From Gnetum montanum (lineage: Eukaryota > Streptophyta > Gnetopsida > Gnetales > Gnetaceae), in the NCBI GenBank assembly GCA_015680685.1, contig MNCI01017497.1, positions 1,172,633 to 1,236,632 of the forward strand: a stretch of 64,000 nt of DNA. The letters are read 5' to 3'. Positions 34,000 through 45,111 of this stretch are shown here, in pieces. A program made the position numbers and the translations under genes. The notes under the pieces were generated by a model. That model had not been told where the DNA came from. It did not search any database and saw only the letters and a list, made by a program, of their open reading frames with translations. Within the stretch, counting starts at the first letter, position 1, and every line of letters starts with the position of its first letter.

Positions 34000-35400
34000 T
34001 CCAAATAGTTTGCTATGTTTGTAAACCAAGGGTCCTTTTTTGTTAAAAAGAGTTTTTCATTAGGAAACTTATAATTAAATAATATTCTTGTTCTCTTTTC
34101 CTAGGTTTCTAGTCTAGAAATTTTATTTGCCACAAAATTTTCTCTACCACTTTTATCTAAAAATATCAAGATCAAATTCTTGGAGTAGAAAGCATCACCT
34201 CATAATTCTATCATTTTCTATCTTTTTGTTAGCTAGGAATTTTATGGTTGAATGATTAATGTATACCCTAGTTTTATATCCTATTAAATAATGCCTAAAT
34301 TTATCCAAAGCATACACAATGGTCAAAATTTCCTCTTCTATTGTTGTATAGTTGACTTAAGCTTGATCTAAACTTTTGGAAACATAGTAAAATACCCTTG
34401 ATTTATTTTGTATGTATTGGTCCAAAACTATCCCTATAATTATGTCACTAGCATTACACATTAAGTTAAAGGGAAAGTTCCAATTAGATGCATTAAGGAT
34501 TGGGGTAGTAGTTACTCTTTCTTTAAGTTCAAAGAATGTATTTTGGCAATCATTAGTCCATATAAAAGAGATATATTTTTGTAAGCGAATGTAAAGGGGT
34601 TTAGCAATTTTTGAAACATTTTTAATGAAATTTGTATAATATCCAACATGACCTAAGAAGGATCAAAGTATTTTTAAATTTTTTAAGGCTAGAAGTGTAG
34701 AAATTACATTTACTTTTTCATCATCCATTTTAATTCTTTCTTTTGAGATTACATGTCCTAAAACCACACTACTTGTTATCATCAAATGACTCTTTTTCCA
34801 ACTTACTTTTAAATTTTTCTCAATACATCTATCCAAGACACATTCTAAGTGATATAATATTTATTCATAAGTATCTCCCTATTGTGAGAAATCATCCATA
34901 AGTACCTCTATGTATTCTTCTAACATATTGAAAAAGACTGATATCATTGCTCTTTGAAAGATAGTGGGTTCATTACAAAGATCAAAAGGAATTATTCTAT
35001 AAGAAAAGGCACCATATGGGCATGTAAAAGGTATTTTATGCTAATCTCCGAGTGCAATAGCTACTTGATTGTAGACACTAAACCCATCCAAAAAGTAATA
35101 ACATTCATGCCCTTCTAGTCTTTCCAAATTTTGGTCTATATAAGGTAGAGGGAAATGGTCCTTTTTAGTGCTTTGATGAAGTTTTCTATAATCTACACAA
35201 ACTCACCATTTTCCTTTCTTTTCAGGTATGACCATGATAGGACTCACCTATTCACTATTAGCTATTGGATAAATAGTTCCTTCCTTTCAAAATTTAAAAA
35301 TTTCATCTTTAACAATTTGTTTTAAAGTTAGATTAATTCATTTAGAAGGAATTCTCATTGGTTTAATATTATCTTTTAAATATATATGATGTTAATATGT
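34000..35400 (-). pseudogene. F reverse transcriptase and RNase H, decayed
   Basis: On the minus strand: SPIMVIPEKKGKW (about 35245-35205), CVDYRKLHQSTKKDHFPLPY, then FLDGFSVYNQVAIAL (35095-35050), which keeps the catalytic Asp. CPYGAFSYRIIPFDLCNEPTIFQ follows, then VLMDDFS (ATGGATGAT on the minus strand, 34899-34891). SFLGHVGYYTNFIKN marks the end of RT (about 34650). RNase H has the C-N-A-S-D remnant (34460-34440, first Asp lost), VNYTTIEEEILTIVYALDKFRHYL and LLQEFDLDI (to about 34170). There are relatively few frameshifts, but several nonsense codons. Confidence 0.9.
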
Positions 35401-35879
35401 GTTGGGTGAAACTCCTTGATGGATAATTTCATAACTCCATGCATATGCCTTGGATTCTCCTTTTAAACTTTTATTAACTTCATTTCTTAATCACTAGAAA
35501 GTTGGAAATTTATTATTAATAGTTTAGTTTCATCAAGGAAAATGTACTTAAGGTTGTTAACTAGTTTACAAAGTTCCAAAGAATCATTAATTAGTGATTG
35601 AGTAATGCTCCCAATGCTTCCTTATCCTAAATTCAAAATCTAATCTAATAAGTTCTATTATTCAATTGTGGAAGAGTCTAAGGATCCTTTTTTAAAATTA
35701 TTAAGTGCTAATGTTTCTCTATCCTCAGCCATGTCAAATGTTGGCATAGTACAAAGCATTATAGCTTCTTTAATATCTTGGTTTATTCTATCTTTTTTTG
35801 CTTTATCAAATATATTAAGTGTTAAGGTGCAATTGGCAAATGTTAGTTGAAGTTACCCTAAACTACAATTGATTATTGC

Positions 35880-36260
35880 ATTGATTGTTACTAACTAGGG
35901 TCTACCTAGAATAATTGGAAAACAATTGAGGTCTTTTACATCTAACAAAAAAAAATCCACAGGGTACTTCCTTTTTCCAACTTCCACAATTAAATCTTCT
36001 ACTACTCCTATAGGTTTAATGGTTGAGCCATCTGCTAAGGATCTTGACATATTTGCTTTCCTTACATTTTCTAAGTCTAGTATCATAGCCATTTTAAGTG
36101 GCATGATATTAATACTAGCATTTAGATCTAGCAAGGTATTTTTAATGCTTTTTCCATTAATTCTCATGGGAATAGTTGGAACTCCCAAATCTTGATATTT
36201 GGGAATTTCTTAACCTTTTATAAGTTGGGACAAGTTCTCAACCAAATATAGTTTTCTAGG
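35880..36260 (-). pseudogene. F aspartic protease (Athila-type), nearly intact frame
   Basis: A retropepsin readable without a stop from 36188 to 35895. GVPTIPMRINGKSIKNTLLDLNASINIMPLKMA matches the family's L-x-D-L-G-A-S-I-N-x-M-P-L active-site region; the third active-site position, Gly, is Asn here, which should inactivate it. SLADGSTIKPIGVVEDLIVEVG is the flap region. KYPVDFFLLDV...FPIILGRP is the C-terminal ILGRPF motif. On the other side the gag-protease linker continues to 36871. Confidence 0.9.
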
Positions 36261-36871
36261 GATTTTCCCTTCCATCTTTTTATGCATAATTCTCTTGAGT
36301 ATTTGTCATAAAAAGGTGTATCCCTAACAACTTGTTCTAGTGGAATATGTAAATATAATTCCTTAAACATTTTTTATATATGTGCCTTATTTGCAAATTC
36401 TTCTTGCAACCTTCTTGGCAAGGATGGTGAAATCATTTTCCTATTTAAGGATGAGGAAGAGGTTGAAGGTTGTTCTTCTTCCTCCATTAGTTCTTCTTTT
36501 CATATTTAATAAAGGTATTTCATGTGATTGATCCTCCTCATATACCTTTTTAATTTTTATCTTGGAAGCTAACTTTCTTGATAGGCCTCAGTTTTATAGT
36601 TTTTCCACTACTAGTAGTAATAGAATGTAATTTTTTCTTACCTTTTCTTTCATTAGTGGTGTTTGGGTCAGGCTAAGAATTTAAATTACATTTTGTTAAG
36701 TTTTGGAACCTTCACCTTGTTTCAGGAACATATTGCCTATTTTCTTAATAAATGTCATTATTCTTTGAGTTAAACAATCTAATTGTTTATTAACTAGACT
36801 TCTAATTAGTTTATAATTATTGTAGGGAATTGGTGTTGATGGTTGATAAAATGGTATTGGTTGGAAGGGTG
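36260..36871 (-). pseudogene. F gag-protease linker
   Basis: On the minus strand there are decayed pieces such as SSSLNRKMISPSLPRRLQEE, then KMFKELYLHIPLEQVV, then YDKYSREL. The K-M-F-K-x-L-x-I-N-I-P-F-x-E-A pattern is characteristic of the Athila gag-protease junction. Upstream lies a Thr/Lys-rich part. The stretch is cut at 36871 by the B insertion. Gag continues beyond B at 43334. Confidence 0.7.
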
Positions 36872-36876
36872 AAGGA

Positions 36877-37935
36877 TGTTGAGCTTTTGCTATGTCAAAA
36901 CCTTAAGAAAAATGAATAATGTAGAATCTATGTTTGATTGATTTTGTAGGGCCATAGATGAGAAATTCAAGGAAATAAGATCTTTGGTAAGATGACAAAA
37001 TGAAAGACTAGGTAGACTAGAAGAGAGAACAAGTGAAAATGAAGTCTACAAATCAAGTGAAGATGCTTTCTTCCATAGTAGACATCTTCAGAGCATCTAA
37101 AAATGAAGTCTACAAATCAAGTGAAGATGCTCTAAAGAGATACATGTATATCTTCCATAGTAGATGTCTATGGCAAGGTGTCTCATAGTAGACATAACAA
37201 TTTTCAGGTAGATGTCTCTCCTATGTTAAGGGTTATCTTAGATAGATGTCTAAACTTCAAAGTAGACGTCTAAACTAGTTGTTTGGTAGTCATTGTAAAA
37301 ATTTCAAGGAGTTTTCGAAAACTCCAAAATTATAAGAGAATGTCAAAATCTTGGGAATTGTGTAAGCACTATTCACACAAAGTTCTATCATTGAATATTC
37401 TAAATGATTTTATTCTTGCTCTTCATTGGAACATCATTTTCTTGATTGTGATGGTGCTAAGCTTTAAGTACAAGGATTTGTAAATTTAGTTACACTCTTT
37501 TCTTGTTCTTTTCTTTCTTACTTACTTATAGCCCTATAAGGTTGATGTGCTTCTTGCGAGAAGACATCCTTTTTAATCTTGTCAATATCCTACAGAATTA
37601 AGTTGCTTTACAATGTCAAATACTTTGAAGTGGAGCTCAATTTGGTAAAGGTTGTGAGATGCTCTAAACCACATTTTGAGCTTGTTGGGACCTTGCAAGC
37701 TTAAGTGGTTTCATAGTAATGAAACACATTGAAGCAGAGCTCAAAGCTTGTATTAGAGTGATGACCTTAAAATCACATTTTTGAAGAAACAAAGTCTAGA
37801 CATATGCACGAATTCTACCCTCCAAGTGTGGACATACCGAAGTTCGGAAATCACATAAAATTGGTGTGTTTTTGTAGATGGTGCATTTTTAATTAGGAAA
37901 CGTATTTAACCCCCCTTCTAAGTTCTTAATCCACA
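36877..37935 (+). repeat. B 5' LTR (1059 bp)
   Basis: It starts TGTTGAGCTTTTGCTATG and ends TTAATCCACA. The U3 holds the AGACATCT/AGATGTCT cluster (37078-37271). A 32-bp direct repeat (about 37036-37067 and 37100-37131) is present here but single in the 3' LTR. Two units of about 105 bp occupy 37574-37780. Confidence 0.92.
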
Positions 37936-37937
37936 AG

Positions 37938-37948
37938 TGGTATCAGAT
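37938..37948 (+). other. B primer-binding site, initiator tRNA-Met
   Basis: TGGTATCAGAT, two bases after the LTR end, matches the canonical TGGTATCAGAG at 10 of 11 positions. Confidence 0.85.
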
Positions 37949-37991
37949 TCTGGTACTCTTAAGTTCATGCTTCAACTTTTAAGAATGAACT

Positions 37992-39872
37992 ATGGAGGGA
38001 AAATCCTACACAAAGCTATCGATGTTCGATGGGTTTGACTTTGCAAATTTGAAGGTAGGGATGAAAGGCTTCTTCAAGTTCATCGAATTAAAATTATGGG
38101 AGTCAACCCATGAAGGCTACACACTACCCATGAATAGCACCTCAAAAGCTCTCAAGCCACAAAACAAATGGGTAGCTAAAGAAAAAGATAAGTTCATGTA
38201 TGATTCTAAAGCAAAAAATTGTTTATATTATGAATTGAATAAATTTAAATTTAATATAATTTCTAGGTGTAAGACTACTAAGGAGATTTTTAAAACCTTG
38301 GAGGCTACCTAAGAGGGCACATATATAGTTATACTATCAAAACTTTTGGTTTTGCAAAGTAAATATGACAAACTTAAAATGAAGGAAGGTGAAAAAATTA
38401 AGGATTATTTCTCTAGAGAAAATGATCTTGTTGTAGTAATTAGGGGTATGGGAAAGGACTTGCCTCAAACTAAGGTAATTATAAAAATGATTAGAATGCT
38501 ACAGCTTGTGTTTAGATCCAAGGTCATAGCTATGAAAGAAATTAAGGACTTTTCAATCCTTAGATTTAAGGAGCTTGAAAGTGCTCTAATTGCTTATGAG
38601 AGGAATCTCATAAGTGAAGGATCGATTAAGGAAAAGCCTATTACTCTGAAATAAACATCAAAAGAAAAGGAGTAGGTTGAACAAGAAATGAATAGTGAAG
38701 ATGAAATAGCTCTTCTATCAAGAAGAGCTCAAAGACTCCTTGCAAGGAAAGGGAGAAACTTCAACCAGCTAGGACCAAACCAATCCATAGATAAAGAAAA
38801 ATGTAAAAATTATACAAATTCAAATTTTGATGCTTTTTCCATAGAATGTTGGGTATGTGGCAGAAGAAGCCATGTGTCCTTTGAATGTTCTAGCACTGGG
38901 AGGTTGCAATGAAGAGATAAAATTGAAGTGAATATGCAAAAGAAAAACTTCTACACTAGCTAGGACAATGAAGAACAAAGTGAAGAAGAGGTAGATAATA
39001 CTAGAAGAAATTCATATGTCATCGACATGGCTATCATAGATGATGATTGTACAACCAAAGATGAGGACCAAGTAATTGAAACTAATAAGGAAAAGTATGA
39101 TCTTTTGTGCAATGAAATATTATCCTTTCAAAATATCTGTATAAAGCTAAAAAATGCTATGAAAGAAAAAGATCAAGATCTATCTCTACTTAATACAAGA
39201 TATTTAGACTTCTTACAAGAAAAATCAAACCTATGGGTTGAGAACAAAAAACTAACCTTATCTTATGAGCAGATGAAAAACAAACTTGCAGATACCAAAC
39301 TGGTGAATGAAAGATTAGTCAAAGGGAAAGAATATCTTTGCATTATGCTAGGACAAGGTAGAAGTTCACATAATAAAAGTGGGCTATGATGCTACCAAGA
39401 AGAAGCTTCTACATAAGATTCATCCAAACAAGAGACTACTTGAAAGATTCAAGTGTCAATTGATACTACGTCTAAACAAAGAGTAGCTCAAAGGTTTTAT
39501 CACTTTAACCAAAATAAAAGGATGATATGTTATTATTGTAATAGGTTTAGGCACAAGTAATGGGATTTTAATTTAAAATATTATCACATGAACACCTTGG
39601 TCATATCATAATACCCCTTGGTCTTACTAAAATGCACCTAGAAACAAAGTTTGGTAGGATAAGAAGAAATGGAGGATAAATTAAAAGGGCAAGGAGAAAA
39701 ATAGGTGTAGAAAATTAAACAAAAGAAAGGAAACAAAAAAATTTTTATCAATAATTTTGTAAAAGAGATCCAAACATTAAAACTTAGATAAATTTGCATG
39801 AAATGAGGTACTTCAAAAGAAGAACCTCATTCACAAGCTCCTTAGACATCTTCATCTCCATTAGCAAGCAAG
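37992..39872 (+). pseudogene. B gag: UBN2 domain, two zinc knuckles, coiled coil
   Basis: A single reading frame of 627 codons with many stops but no net frameshift from ATG 37992 to AAG 39870-39872. Residues 1-220: UBN2-type copia gag (MEGKSYTKLSMFDGFDF, GFFKFIELKLW, SKLLVLQSKYDKLKMKEGEK, KMIRMLQLVF, FKELESALIAYERNL). Knuckle 1 is CWVCGRRSHVSFEC (about 38850), with all four metal ligands. Next is a charged, heptad-rich segment (39027-39389, KLKNAMKEKDQDLSLLNTRY). Knuckle 2 is CYYCNRFRHK (about 39530), with the last Cys lost. The frame ends at SPLASK, beside a GTAAGT sequence. Stops include 38310, 38652, 38910 and 39387. In a complete SIRE-like element pol would follow. Confidence 0.9.
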
Positions 39873-40184
39873 GTAAGTAGAGGTATGTATTCATATCATT
39901 CAATTTTTATAAGACTATGATCCATGGAAGTTATACCCTAAACCTTCTTTTTCTAAGGCATCTACTTGTATATGTATACTATTAGACATCTACATCAAAG
40001 GATAGATGTCTACCTAGAGACGTCTACATCAAAAATTAGACATCTATATGAGTTTTGCTTATATGTGGCATAGATGTCTACTAGTCAAGATAGATGTCTA
40101 TCTTTTCATAAAAACCCCTTGACAACCATGATTACATAAAGCCAATCCTTCATTTTTCCCTCATTTTTCCACATCCAAGTGTAG
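39873..40184 (+). other. Putative intron between B gag and second ORF
   Basis: The gag frame ends AAG|GTAAGTAG, a near-ideal plant 5' splice site. A pyrimidine-rich tract (cctcatttttccctcatttttcc, 40147-40170) precedes AG at 40178-40179 and 40183-40184. The interval carries six AGACATCT/AGATGTCT-type motifs (39985-40105). Element C has the same gag end with GTAAAT (48168). Splicing is inferred from sequence only. Confidence 0.4.
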
Positions 40185-41720
40185 ATGATTGAGGGAAAAT
40201 GACCAAGGCTTCTTCAACAATGGTGATTTATGCATTTTTCTCCCAAATTGATGGCTCAAAAGAAGATTGTAATGTCCAAGGATCCTCCTAGAAGGAATAA
40301 GAAGTTAAAAGGAGATTCTTCTAGTGCTACAAACTCCTATACTCCTTAGTTTCACTCATTGATGGCCAGCACAAATTTGAGGTAACTTGTTCTATTACCA
40401 TAGTCTCTGAGAGATCCCTTTGTTTTTAACAACAATGTCAAAAAGAACTTATGATATTTTTTAAGTATTGAACTAGATGAAATTTATCTCTATGAACTCT
40501 TGTGTCCCTAAAATTCTCATTTGATAATTTTATAGCAATATTGTAATTTCAAATGCTAGTGTTCGTGCTTTTACTACCACTATTGGGGGATTGTTGATTG
40601 AAGTCATCTCTCAAGTTGTAAATGCCATCCTTGGGAATTTCTAGTTTATATGTTCATAGGGTCATTATCCATTTCATAATTAATATTTTTACAAATGGGG
40701 TAATCCTTGTATCCCATGATGAGTTTTGTGATGGTTTGTTTGGGAAATCTATAACCTTGTGTAGTGGGAAAGCTTTTATGAGTTAGATGGCTTTAGATGC
40801 TTCTAGCTTCTTCCTCATTGTTATGTATAATATTATTGTAAATGGGGGAAGCTACAACTATTTGTTACTATCCCAAGCCTCTGTCCTTTATTATTTACTC
40901 ACTGGACAATCAATAGACTTGGGCAATATCTTATGTAGAGACATGTTAGGTCTCTTCACCATGGGGAGAGTCTATGAGCATCCTCATCTCATCAATCTAT
41001 TGAACCATCAGAGAGGTTTTTCCATTTCTAATATGAATTTTCTTAAAGATAAGAGGAGCCTAGGTAAGTATTCAGAGAAGAGGAGCTCCACCCATGTTGA
41101 GGAAGTAGAACCAATGCTAGGCCATAGAAGTCAAGGAATAAGCAATCTACATTACCACCTTAGGCCTCTCCTTAGTTGAGAAGGTCTAAATCATTTAGCA
41201 GGAAGACAAGATCCACCATTAAGGAGTTGCTCAAACCTTTTGCTCATAACATTGGAATGATTGGGAGGAACCTCTCTCACTTTCATAAGGAAGTGAATGC
41301 ACTTGGAGTACCTCTTGCTCCAAATGGATAGTAGTTTAAGGAGATCACCATTCATCTCATATCAAATAGTGAGGAGGACTATCTAGCTTTAGTTAGACAT
41401 TCAATAGTTGCTAGGCTATCCTAGGCATATGACTCAAGAAATGCATCTAATTTAAAAGATCTTGATGCATTGCATGCACGAGTTCAAGAGAAGATTTATG
41501 ATCCTATGTAGCCTAGACCTAGTTCACACACTCATGATGATGCTCCATAAAATTTTAAGTAGTAGGCCATGAAGAGCATTTTGGGCCTTCTTCTTAGTGG
41601 ATACTAGTGGACCCCATCACATATAAGAGAAAGGATACTTCCTCATCCTCCTAGTAGGCACCAACTCATCCACTCGCTTCATCCTAGTTTTAGGTGAAGC
41701 TTCATCCTAGGAGAGCTCCT
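40185..41720 (+). pseudogene. B second ORF, resembling the plant transposon-associated domain
   Basis: Frames from about 40185 to 41720 can be followed across several shifts. ASVRAFTTTIGGLL...VVNAILG (40552-40640) and the readable stretch 40787-41179 (MALDASSFFLIVMYNIIV, then LSQASVLYYLLTGQSIDLGNILCRDML) fit the pattern of the putative plant transposon protein domain found in many Athila-like and non-autonomous plant elements (V-R-G...I-N-x-I-L-G, then LLY-x-L-x-G-x-I-D-x-x-x-I). The domain's function is unknown. A charged and Ser-rich tail follows. The family assignment is from memory of the pattern; a profile search would settle it. Confidence 0.5.
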
Positions 41721-42259
41721 ATCCATGTTCCATTGTTTGATGATGATGAGTAGCACATATTCAATTCTAACACCAGTAGTGGTGATGGTGAGGGGGAGAC
41801 TTATAGGCCTTCTTGTGCAGCTGTTGTTTCTGATGATGTTACAAAGGTTAGTGATTAGGTTCTTTGATGATGATCCCTCCTTTTGTATGATGCCAGAAAG
41901 GAAGAGAGTTTTGTGCACATTTAATAACTTTGTGGATTTTGTGGATAATTGTATATAGGTGTATATGGGTATATGGATATGTAATCTGGCCTTTGTATTT
42001 GATGGACAAAAATAGTATTATTATTGATCATATCATGTTTATGGACAGTTTGACATTTGGATAGTTTATGAAGACATCCTTTTGTTATCTTTTTTTAACC
42101 CATTTCTTTAAGCCTTTTAATCTTGTTCCTATGTTATCATCAATTATCATTAGAATTTATTTGTCTTAAATGCTTTTATTATTTATCATTTAATTTATGT
42201 GCTATGAATGGTACTAATTCATTTTCTTAAGTTTTAAACATTACCAAAAAGGAGGAGAT
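41721..42259 (+). other. B 3' untranslated end and polypurine tract
   Basis: AT-rich, no gene. The last bases before the LTR, aaaaaggaggagat (42246-42259), are a good polypurine tract. C has aaaaaatgggggagat at the same place. This PPT-TGTTG arrangement is usual for SIRE-like copia elements. Confidence 0.75.
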
Positions 42260-43328
42260 TGTTGACCTTTTGGTATGTCAAAACCTTAAGGAAAATGAAG
42301 AATGTATAATGTATATGTAATTGATATCATAGGGCCATAGACAAGAAATTCAAGGAAATAAGATCTATGATGAGATGACAAAATGAAGACTAAGTGTACT
42401 AGAAGAGAGCACAAGTGAAAAAGAAGTCTACAAATCAAGTGAAGATGCTCTCAAGACTACTGAGAAGCCCACAGATCATAAAAATTCTTCATAACTCAAA
42501 GTGCGTCTTGAGAGTAGACATCTACTAAAAATAGTAGATGTCTATCTTCCATAGTAGACATCTATGCCAAGATATCTCATAGTAGACGTGTTACTTTTCA
42601 AGTAGATGTCTCTCCTACACTGAGGGATATCTTAGATAGATGTCTAAACTTTGAAGTAGACATATACACTAGCTATTTGGTACCCATTGCACGAATTCTA
42701 AAGAGTTTTTGGAAACTCCGAGGCTATAAGATAATGTCAAAATTTTGGAAATTTTACAAGCACTATTCACACAAAGTTCTATCATTGGCTATTATAAGCA
42801 ATTTTATTCTTGCTTTTCATTGTTACATTAGTTGCTTGATTGTGATTGCATTGAGCTTCAAGTACAAGGATTTGTAAATTTAGTTACACTCTTTCTTTAT
42901 TCTTTTCTTTCTTTCTTATATCCATGTAGGGTTGAGGTGCTTCTTGCAAGAAGACATCCTTGTTGACCTTGTTAGGATCCTGCGGGATCTAGTGATTTTG
43001 CAGCATCAAAACACTCTAGAGTGGAGCTTAATTTTATAAAGGTTATTGGATCCTCTAAATAACATTTTGAACTTGTTGAGACCTTGCAAGGTCAAGTGAT
43101 TTCATAGCGATGAAACACTCTGAAGCAAATATCAAAGCTTGTACAGGGAGTGGTGCCCTTCCAATCACATTTTTGAAGAAATAAAGTCTAGAGATAGGCA
43201 CAAATTCTACCCTCCGAGTGTGGAGGTACCCAAGTATGGAAACTACATAAAATGTCATGTGTTTTTGTGGCTAGTGAATTTTTAATTGGGAAACTTATTC
43301 AACCCCCCTTCTAAGTTCTTGATCCATA
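42260..43328 (+). repeat. B 3' LTR (1069 bp)
   Basis: It starts TGTTGACCTTTTGGTATG and ends TTGATCCATA (terminal CA changed to TA). It is collinear with the 5' LTR, with many transitions. The motif cluster is at 42516-42665, with an inverted pair AGACATCT...AGATGTCT around 42517-42543. Two units of about 105 bp follow (42960-43170). Confidence 0.92.
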
Positions 43329-43333
43329 AAGAA

Positions 43334-45060
43334 GGTTGATTTCTTATTTGTTGAATGACTCTCACAGACTCTTGAATTTACTCATTATAGTGGACTAGAG
43401 CTAAACAATTTGTGATGTCATGTTGTTTATTTTCACATAAATTGCACACTTATTCCTAAGAAAAATAAGTTTTTTTAATTAATCTAGTTAATTCATCCAC
43501 ATTTCTATTCAATTGCTTAGTTTGGTGGATTACACCTTGCATGATATCTAGTTTTGCCCAGTGTTTACTTTGGTCTACTAAAGAGTCAATGATTCTCCAA
43601 CCCTCTTCCATGATTATATTTTGAATATTTATCCCACAAGAAAAGTCCACATTTTGTCTTTAATATGGTATTAGTCCTTCTATAAAAATTTGAATTAATT
43701 AGTGGGATGGAAATCCATCATTGAAATTTTTAAGGCATAAACCCTTAAATTTATCAAAGGCACTTTCATAATCGTCATCTTCCTTTTGTGTGAAGTTCAC
43801 GAGTTGTTTCCTAAGGGTATATAGCCTATCATTAGAAAGAAAAATTCAAATGAAGGCTACCTTAAATTCATCCCATGAGCTTATTTGAGTTTGCTAAGTT
43901 TAAAACAAAAAGTCATATTTATCTTTCAAAGTAGATATAAAGGCTATCATTTTTGTTCTATCCTCTCCCTGAGGTAATAGCATATTAGGAATCATAGTTT
44001 CAAACTCTATTACATGAGTTATAAAATCTTCATTAGTAGCTCCTCTAAAAGTGTATAATAGATATGAATTTTTAACTTTTACATTCCTTCTTGGGGGAAA
44101 AACTAATGATCCTTCAAGAATTATTGATGTTCTTTGATTTAATAAATCCCCTAAAGTTTGTTCTTTGTATGCCTATCCCAAAGGAATATTAGAACCTATG
44201 CTTCCAAAAGAGAGAGGAATTGAGCTTTGTGAAATTTAAGGAGGTGTATGATGTGAAGGATACCCAATTGTAAAAGAAGTAACCAAAGTTAGAGTCACAA
44301 TGAAGCTTGGTATTGAAACAAGGATACCTATTGAAGTGATAAGAGTATGAATATGTAATGTGCTAACTGGTTGGGTAGTTCCTTCCATAGTGGACATAAT
44401 ACTTAATATTTGGCTAAGGTTAAGATTTTAAGAACCTACAACTATGGCTAGATTTATGGGGTTTACATTATGACATTTAACATACCAAAAATTGGATTAA
44501 AAGCTACCAAAAATGTTCTTGGTTTACTTTGATTAAAATTTTAGTTGGATTTCCTTCCTTACTATTAGTTGAAGTCTTAAAGATTTTAGATAGTAATGGA
44601 ATATTGATAAAATTTTTTCTTGTAAAAATAGACTATGCTTGTTCTTCTTGGGTTATTCTAAATTAGATCTAGTACATTTATAGTAACTTGTAGTATTCCT
44701 AGAAGGTTGAATTTGAGCTAGATTTTTATGTTGCTTATTAGATTTTATTTAACAAGAACAATCTTCCTTGGTACATTCATGAGCAATTATTCCTAAAAAT
44801 TGTAAATTATCTTTGTGGATCTTGTAATTACAGCTTTACTTGCAACTTTTTTGTAACTCTCTTCACTTTTGGAAACTTACTCTTGTGATTGTTCTTATAC
44901 TTTTTCATTGATCTTAATTTCCTTGTTTTTATTTTTACAAGAAAAACAATTAAAGAAAACCATTTCTAAAACTAAAAAGAAAAAAGAATATAAAAGAAAT
45001 AATTTGTATCTTTTTGAAGATTAAAATTGAATTCTGAAAAGAAATTTTAAAAACATATTG
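43334..45060 (-). pseudogene. F gag (capsid part), decayed
   Basis: On the minus strand: YLLYTFRGATNEDFITHVIEF...MIPNMLLPQGEDRTKMIAFISTL (about 44070-43935), then SSWDEFKVAFI (43885), LYTLRKQLVNFTQKEDDDYESAFDKFKGLCLKNF (43830-43730). This is the Retrotrans_gag pattern (W-x-x-L...F...K...I..F.Q...E...E.W.RFK.L...C). The tail keeps GWRIIDSLVDQSKH...NVDELTRLIKK (43600-43470) and a knuckle CNLCENKQHDITNC (about 43440-43400) with C, C, H and C in place. Upstream parts are mostly unreadable. Many stops. Confidence 0.8.
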
Positions 45061-45090
45061 AATCCTTAATGAAGATTGTCTTTGCCAAAC

Positions 45091-45111
45091 TTCCCAACAA
45101 TGATGGTAAAT
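45091..45111 (-). other. F primer-binding site, tRNA-Asp type, decayed
   Basis: On the minus strand the sequence inside the LTR end (...GATTCATCA) reads ATTTACCATCATTGTTGGGAA. Most differences from TTGGCGCCGTTGCCGGGGA are transitions. It is the equivalent of the J site. Confidence 0.55.

Larger units (their letters stand above)
36877..43328 (+). mobile_element. B: complete SIRE-like LTR element without pol
   Basis: LTRs 36877-37935 and 42260-43328, primer site 37938, gag from 37992, a second ORF about 40180-41700, and a polypurine tract directly before the 3' LTR. Flanks are AAGGA (36872-36876) and AAGAA (43329-43333), a 5-bp duplication with one G/A change. The host is the minus-strand gag of F, which resumes on the right. 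The internal 4.3 kb has no protease, integrase or RT, so it depended on other elements for movement. Confidence 0.93.

Noticed and set aside
35926-36195. Plus-strand frame opposite the F protease
   Set aside because: The minus-strand frame has protease motifs (DLNASIN, ILGRP); the plus frame is its shadow.
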